A stretch of DNA of 64,000 nt from Pseudomonas sp. BBP2017. Lineage in GTDB: Bacteria > Pseudomonadota > Gammaproteobacteria > Pseudomonadales > Pseudomonadaceae. Shown here one piece after another: positions 61,637 to 64,000 of this stretch. Below the pieces are notes generated by a model. It saw nothing but the letters and a program-made list of their open reading frames with translations. It made no database searches and was not told where the DNA came from. The stretch spans positions 48,671 to 112,670 of the forward strand of contig NZ_PVZN01000018.1 in NCBI RefSeq assembly GCF_003024385.1, read 5' to 3'. The first letter of the stretch is position 1. Every line of letters begins with the position of its first letter. Both the position numbers and the translations under genes were made by a program.

Positions 61637-63454
61637 ATGAGCGAGCAACAGATATTGCTGACATTCGGCGGCATCGGAGGCGCCGCCCTCGCCTGCCAGT
61701 GGCTGGCCTGGCGCCTGAAGCTGCCGGCCATCCTCTTTCTCCTGCTCAGCGGCATTCTCGCCGGACCGATCCTCGGCTGGCTTGACCCGCAAGCGATGTT
61801 CGGCCCGCTACTGATGCCGCTGGTGTCGCTGGCGGTGGCGCTGATCCTGTTCGAAGGCAGCCTGACCCTGCACTTGTCGCAATGGCGCGAGATCGGCACC
61901 GTGGTGCATCGCATGGTCACCATCGGCGCCCTCTCCACCTGGATCATCATCACCCTGGCCACCCATTGGTTGCTGGGCTTCGATTGGTTGCTGGCGACCC
62001 TGTTCGGCACACTGACCCTGGTCACCGGGCCTACGGTGATCGTGCCGATGCTACGCGTAGTCCGGCCGAAATCGGCGATTGCCAACATCCTGCGCTGGGA
62101 AGGCATTGTCATCGACCCGATTGGCGCCCTGCTGGCGGTGGTGGTGTACAGCTTCATCATTGCCAGTGCGGCGGGCAACGGCCTGAGCCAGAGCCTGATG
62201 ACCTTTGCCGGGGTGATCCTTTGCGGCAGTGCCTTCGGCGCCGCCGGCGGCTGGATACTGGGGCAAGTCATGCGCGAACAATGGCTGCCCGAGTACCTGC
62301 ACAACCTGGCATCGCTGGCTGCGGTGCTGGGCATCTTCATTGCGTCCAACCAGGTCATGCACGAGTCCGGTTTGCTGGCGGTGACCATCATGGGTATGTG
62401 GCTGGCCAACATGAAGGGCGTGGATGTCCGGCAGATCCTGCACTTCAAGGAGAACCTGAGCGTGCTACTGATTTCCGGGCTGTTCATCCTCCTCGCCGCA
62501 CGCCTGGACCTCGATGCCCTGATCGGTCTTGGACCTGCCGTGCTGGCACTGTTGCTGGTGATCCAGCTGATTGCCCGGCCACTGAACGTCGCACTGTCGA
62601 CCTGGGGTTCGCCGCTGAACTGGCGGGAACGGGCCTTGCTGAGCTGGATCGCCCCGCGCGGGATTGTCGCGGCAGCGGTGTCGGCGATCTTCGCCATTCG
62701 CCTGCATGAGGCTGGCCATGAAGACGCGCTGCTGCTGGTGCCGCTGACCTTTGCCGTGATTATCGGCACGGTGGTGCTGCAAAGCGCGACGGCGCGGCCA
62801 CTGGCCCGCTTGCTGAAAGTTGCCGAGCCTGCTCCCAGCGGCTTTCTGATCGTCGGTGCCAACCCCCCGGCCCGGGTCATTGCCAAGGCGTTGCAACAAC
62901 TCGACTGCCGGGTTTTGCTGACCGATTCGAGCTGGGAAAACATCCGTGCCGCGCGCATGGAGGGGCTGCCGACCTACTTTGGCAACCCGGCGTCACAGCA
63001 TGCCGACGCCCACCTGGACCTGGTAGGCCTGGGGCACTTGCTCGGGCTTTCGCCTTCAGGGGAGTTGAACACCCTGGCCTGCGCACGCTTTCGTCATGAC
63101 TTTGGCCACGCGCGGCTGTTCGTGCTGGCCAGCGGCCTGGAGGCGCGGCGCAGTGACAAGCACCGCGCCAGTGATGAGCATCGTGGGCATGTTCTGGGCA
63201 CTCAGGCCCTGACATACGCGGAGCTGGCCAACCAGTTACATCAGGGCGCCGAACTGTACAGCACCCACCTGACCGATACCTTTGGCTGGGAGGATTATCA
63301 GGCACTGCATGGCGAGCGGGCGACCTTGTTGTTTGCCCGGGACAGCAGTGGCTGGGTGCATGTTTTCGGGCCGGACAGTGTGCTCAAGCCGGGGGCCGGC
63401 TGGACGGTGCTGGCACTGATTCAACCTGCGACAAGTGATTCAGAAGCCGGGTAG
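61637..63454 (+). CDS. Cation:proton antiporter with C-terminal RCK-like domain
   Basis: A 605-residue CPA1-type sodium/proton antiporter. About twelve membrane segments span residues 5-395, with VGPTVIVPMLRV-like TGPTVIVPML and a DP-containing WEGIVIDPIGALLAVV segment typical of the transport core. A soluble nucleotide-binding-like domain follows from about 410 (SGFLIVGANPPARVIAKALQQLDCRVLLTDSSWENIRAARMEGLPTYFGN). That suggests regulation by NAD(H) or a related ligand. Involved in pH, sodium or potassium homeostasis; the exact ion is not predictable. It is divergent from xerD. Confidence 0.88.
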   Translation: MSEQQILLTFGGIGGAALACQWLAWRLKLPAILFLLLSGILAGPILGWLDPQAMFGPLLMPLVSLAVALILFEGSLTLHLSQWREIGTVVHRMVTIGALSTWIIITLATHWLLGFDWLLATLFGTLTLVTGPTVIVPMLRVVRPKSAIANILRWEGIVIDPIGALLAVVVYSFIIASAAGNGLSQSLMTFAGVILCGSAFGAAGGWILGQVMREQWLPEYLHNLASLAAVLGIFIASNQVMHESGLLAVTIMGMWLANMKGVDVRQILHFKENLSVLLISGLFILLAARLDLDALIGLGPAVLALLLVIQLIARPLNVALSTWGSPLNWRERALLSWIAPRGIVAAAVSAIFAIRLHEAGHEDALLLVPLTFAVIIGTVVLQSATARPLARLLKVAEPAPSGFLIVGANPPARVIAKALQQLDCRVLLTDSSWENIRAARMEGLPTYFGNPASQHADAHLDLVGLGHLLGLSPSGELNTLACARFRHDFGHARLFVLASGLEARRSDKHRASDEHRGHVLGTQALTYAELANQLHQGAELYSTHLTDTFGWEDYQALHGERATLLFARDSSGWVHVFGPDSVLKPGAGWTVLALIQPATSDSEAG

Positions 63455-63847
63455 TACCGGTACCGGCCGCTTGTCGTCGTCGATCGCAACAAAACTGAAC
63501 AGACCATGAATGGCTTTCTCACGACTGTCGCAGCTCATACTCTCGACAAACACCTCGACTTCAACCTTGAGGCTGGTGTTGCCCACGCTGGCCACCCGGC
63601 CAACCAGTTCGACGATCGAACCGGCAGCAATCGGGTGCTTGAAGTCGATCCGGTCGGTTGACACGGTCACCAGCGGCAAGCGGCAAAATCGCGTAGCGGC
63701 GATGAACGACACTTCGTCCATCCAGGCCAAGGCAGTCCCGCCAAACAAGGTGTTGTGGTGGTTGGTGGTGGACGGGAACACCGCTTTGGTGACACGGGTC
63801 ACCGACAGTTCGGTGCGGCGTTCAATTTCCTGCTCTCTGGGGCTCAT
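63440..63847 (-). CDS. Acyl-CoA thioesterase (YciA-like hotdog fold)
   Basis: A 135-residue hotdog thioesterase hydrolysing acyl-CoA. The family motif NHHNTLFGGTALAWMDEVSFIAATRFCRLPLVTVSTDRIDFKHPI includes the catalytic Asp. Its 3' end overlaps the convergent antiporter gene by 15 bases. I use ATG at 63847 (MSPREQ); a GTG three codons earlier is possible. The IS3 element end is about 27 bases upstream, so the native promoter seems to be lost or displaced, and expression may now depend on the IS. Confidence 0.9.
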   Translation of the reverse strand: MSPREQEIERRTELSVTRVTKAVFPSTTNHHNTLFGGTALAWMDEVSFIAATRFCRLPLVTVSTDRIDFKHPIAAGSIVELVGRVASVGNTSLKVEVEVFVESMSCDSREKAIHGLFSFVAIDDDKRPVPVLPGF

Positions 63848-63923
63848 AAACTTCACATCGGGGACAAATTGCAGTGTCTAGTCCTGAAATAGGTTTACAC
63901 CTTTTCAGGTAGGCCGTTAGGCC

Positions 63924-64000
63924 TCAGAACGCCCGATGCACCGCATCGGGCGTTTTGTTTTTCAGGGCCATGTGTGGCCGCTCCGTATTGTAGATTTGCA
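63924..64000 (-). CDS. IS3-family transposase OrfB, C-terminal fragment
   Basis: The last 24 codons of a transposase gene that continues beyond the window. The reading ends in RPHMALKNKTPDAVHRAF and a TGA. N-T-E-R-P-H-x-AL is the well-known end of the DDE integrase domain of IS3-type OrfB proteins. Strand is minus; no frameshift is visible in the part present. Confidence 0.85.
   Translation of the reverse strand, partial: QIYNTERPHMALKNKTPDAVHRAF
63929..63962 (+). terminator. Strong terminator-like hairpin overlapping the end of the IS transposase
   Basis: ACGCCCGATGC (63929-63939) pairs perfectly with GCATCGGGCGT (63943-63953) around a three-base loop, followed on the plus strand by TTTTGTTTTT. 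It would stop transcription entering the IS from the antiporter side, shielding the transposase gene from antisense reading. It lies within the coding end of orfB. Confidence 0.65.

Larger units (their letters stand above)
63875..64000 (-). mobile_element. IS3-family insertion sequence, end only
   Basis: The 3' end of an IS3-type element runs off the window. Its terminal sequence appears to begin near 63875 (TGTCTAGTCCTGAAATAGG), followed by the end of an OrfB transposase. The other end and the target duplication lie outside the window, so family subgroup and intactness cannot be judged. The boundary is an estimate. Confidence 0.75.

Overview
The window is a gene-dense, GC-rich stretch of a Pseudomonas chromosome. 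The gene order (dapE-rlmA, plsB, adk-tsaB, ppc, lysS-prfB-wsp, recJ-yaeQ, thrC-hom-dsbC-xerD) and the protein sequences point to the P. putida group. This assignment rests on recognising families and synteny by eye, not on a search. I see no rRNA, tRNA, CRISPR array, phage or plasmid backbone. No gap between genes exceeds about 260 bases.

Layout. 1-7.7 kb: lysine/peptidoglycan precursor synthesis (dapE), 23S rRNA methylation (rlmA), a small cold-shock protein, phospholipid synthesis (plsB), then a cluster of three YbaY/YscW-like small proteins, one of them frameshifted, and a DUF4197 exported protein. 7.8-12.8 kb: an RND efflux transporter and its adaptor, divergent from a TetR repressor with a clear palindromic operator between them. 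12.8-21.5 kb: rsmJ, an exported extensin-like protein, a PEP-mutase/isocitrate-lyase-like enzyme, DUF72, tsaB, adk and ppc. 21.5-28.6 kb: small proteins, an alpha/beta-hydrolase lipoprotein, a QEGLA-family putative metallopeptidase, a TetR regulator, lysS and prfB. prfB carries the programmed +1 frameshift.

28.6-37.1 kb is the complete Wsp surface-sensing system (wspABCDEFR), which drives a diguanylate cyclase. 38.1-45.5 kb is a polyamine module: a YdcSTUV-type ABC importer, gamma-aminobutyraldehyde dehydrogenase and a spermidine dehydrogenase, a plausible complete route from imported spermidine to GABA. 45.5-50.3 kb holds an Old Yellow Enzyme, recJ, yaeQ and a CaiB-type CoA-transferase.

50.4-56.9 kb is the most distinctive block. 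A periplasmic solute-binding-like protein and a LuxR-type response regulator face an EAL phosphodiesterase response regulator and a 1201-residue BvgS-like hybrid kinase. This matches the Roc/Sad architecture of P. aeruginosa. With wsp about 13 kb away, the window carries both a c-di-GMP-making and a c-di-GMP-breaking signalling system. 57-63.9 kb returns to core genes (thrC, hom, dsbC, xerD, a cation/proton antiporter, an acyl-CoA thioesterase). The window ends inside an IS3-family element whose end lies about 27 bases upstream of the thioesterase start.
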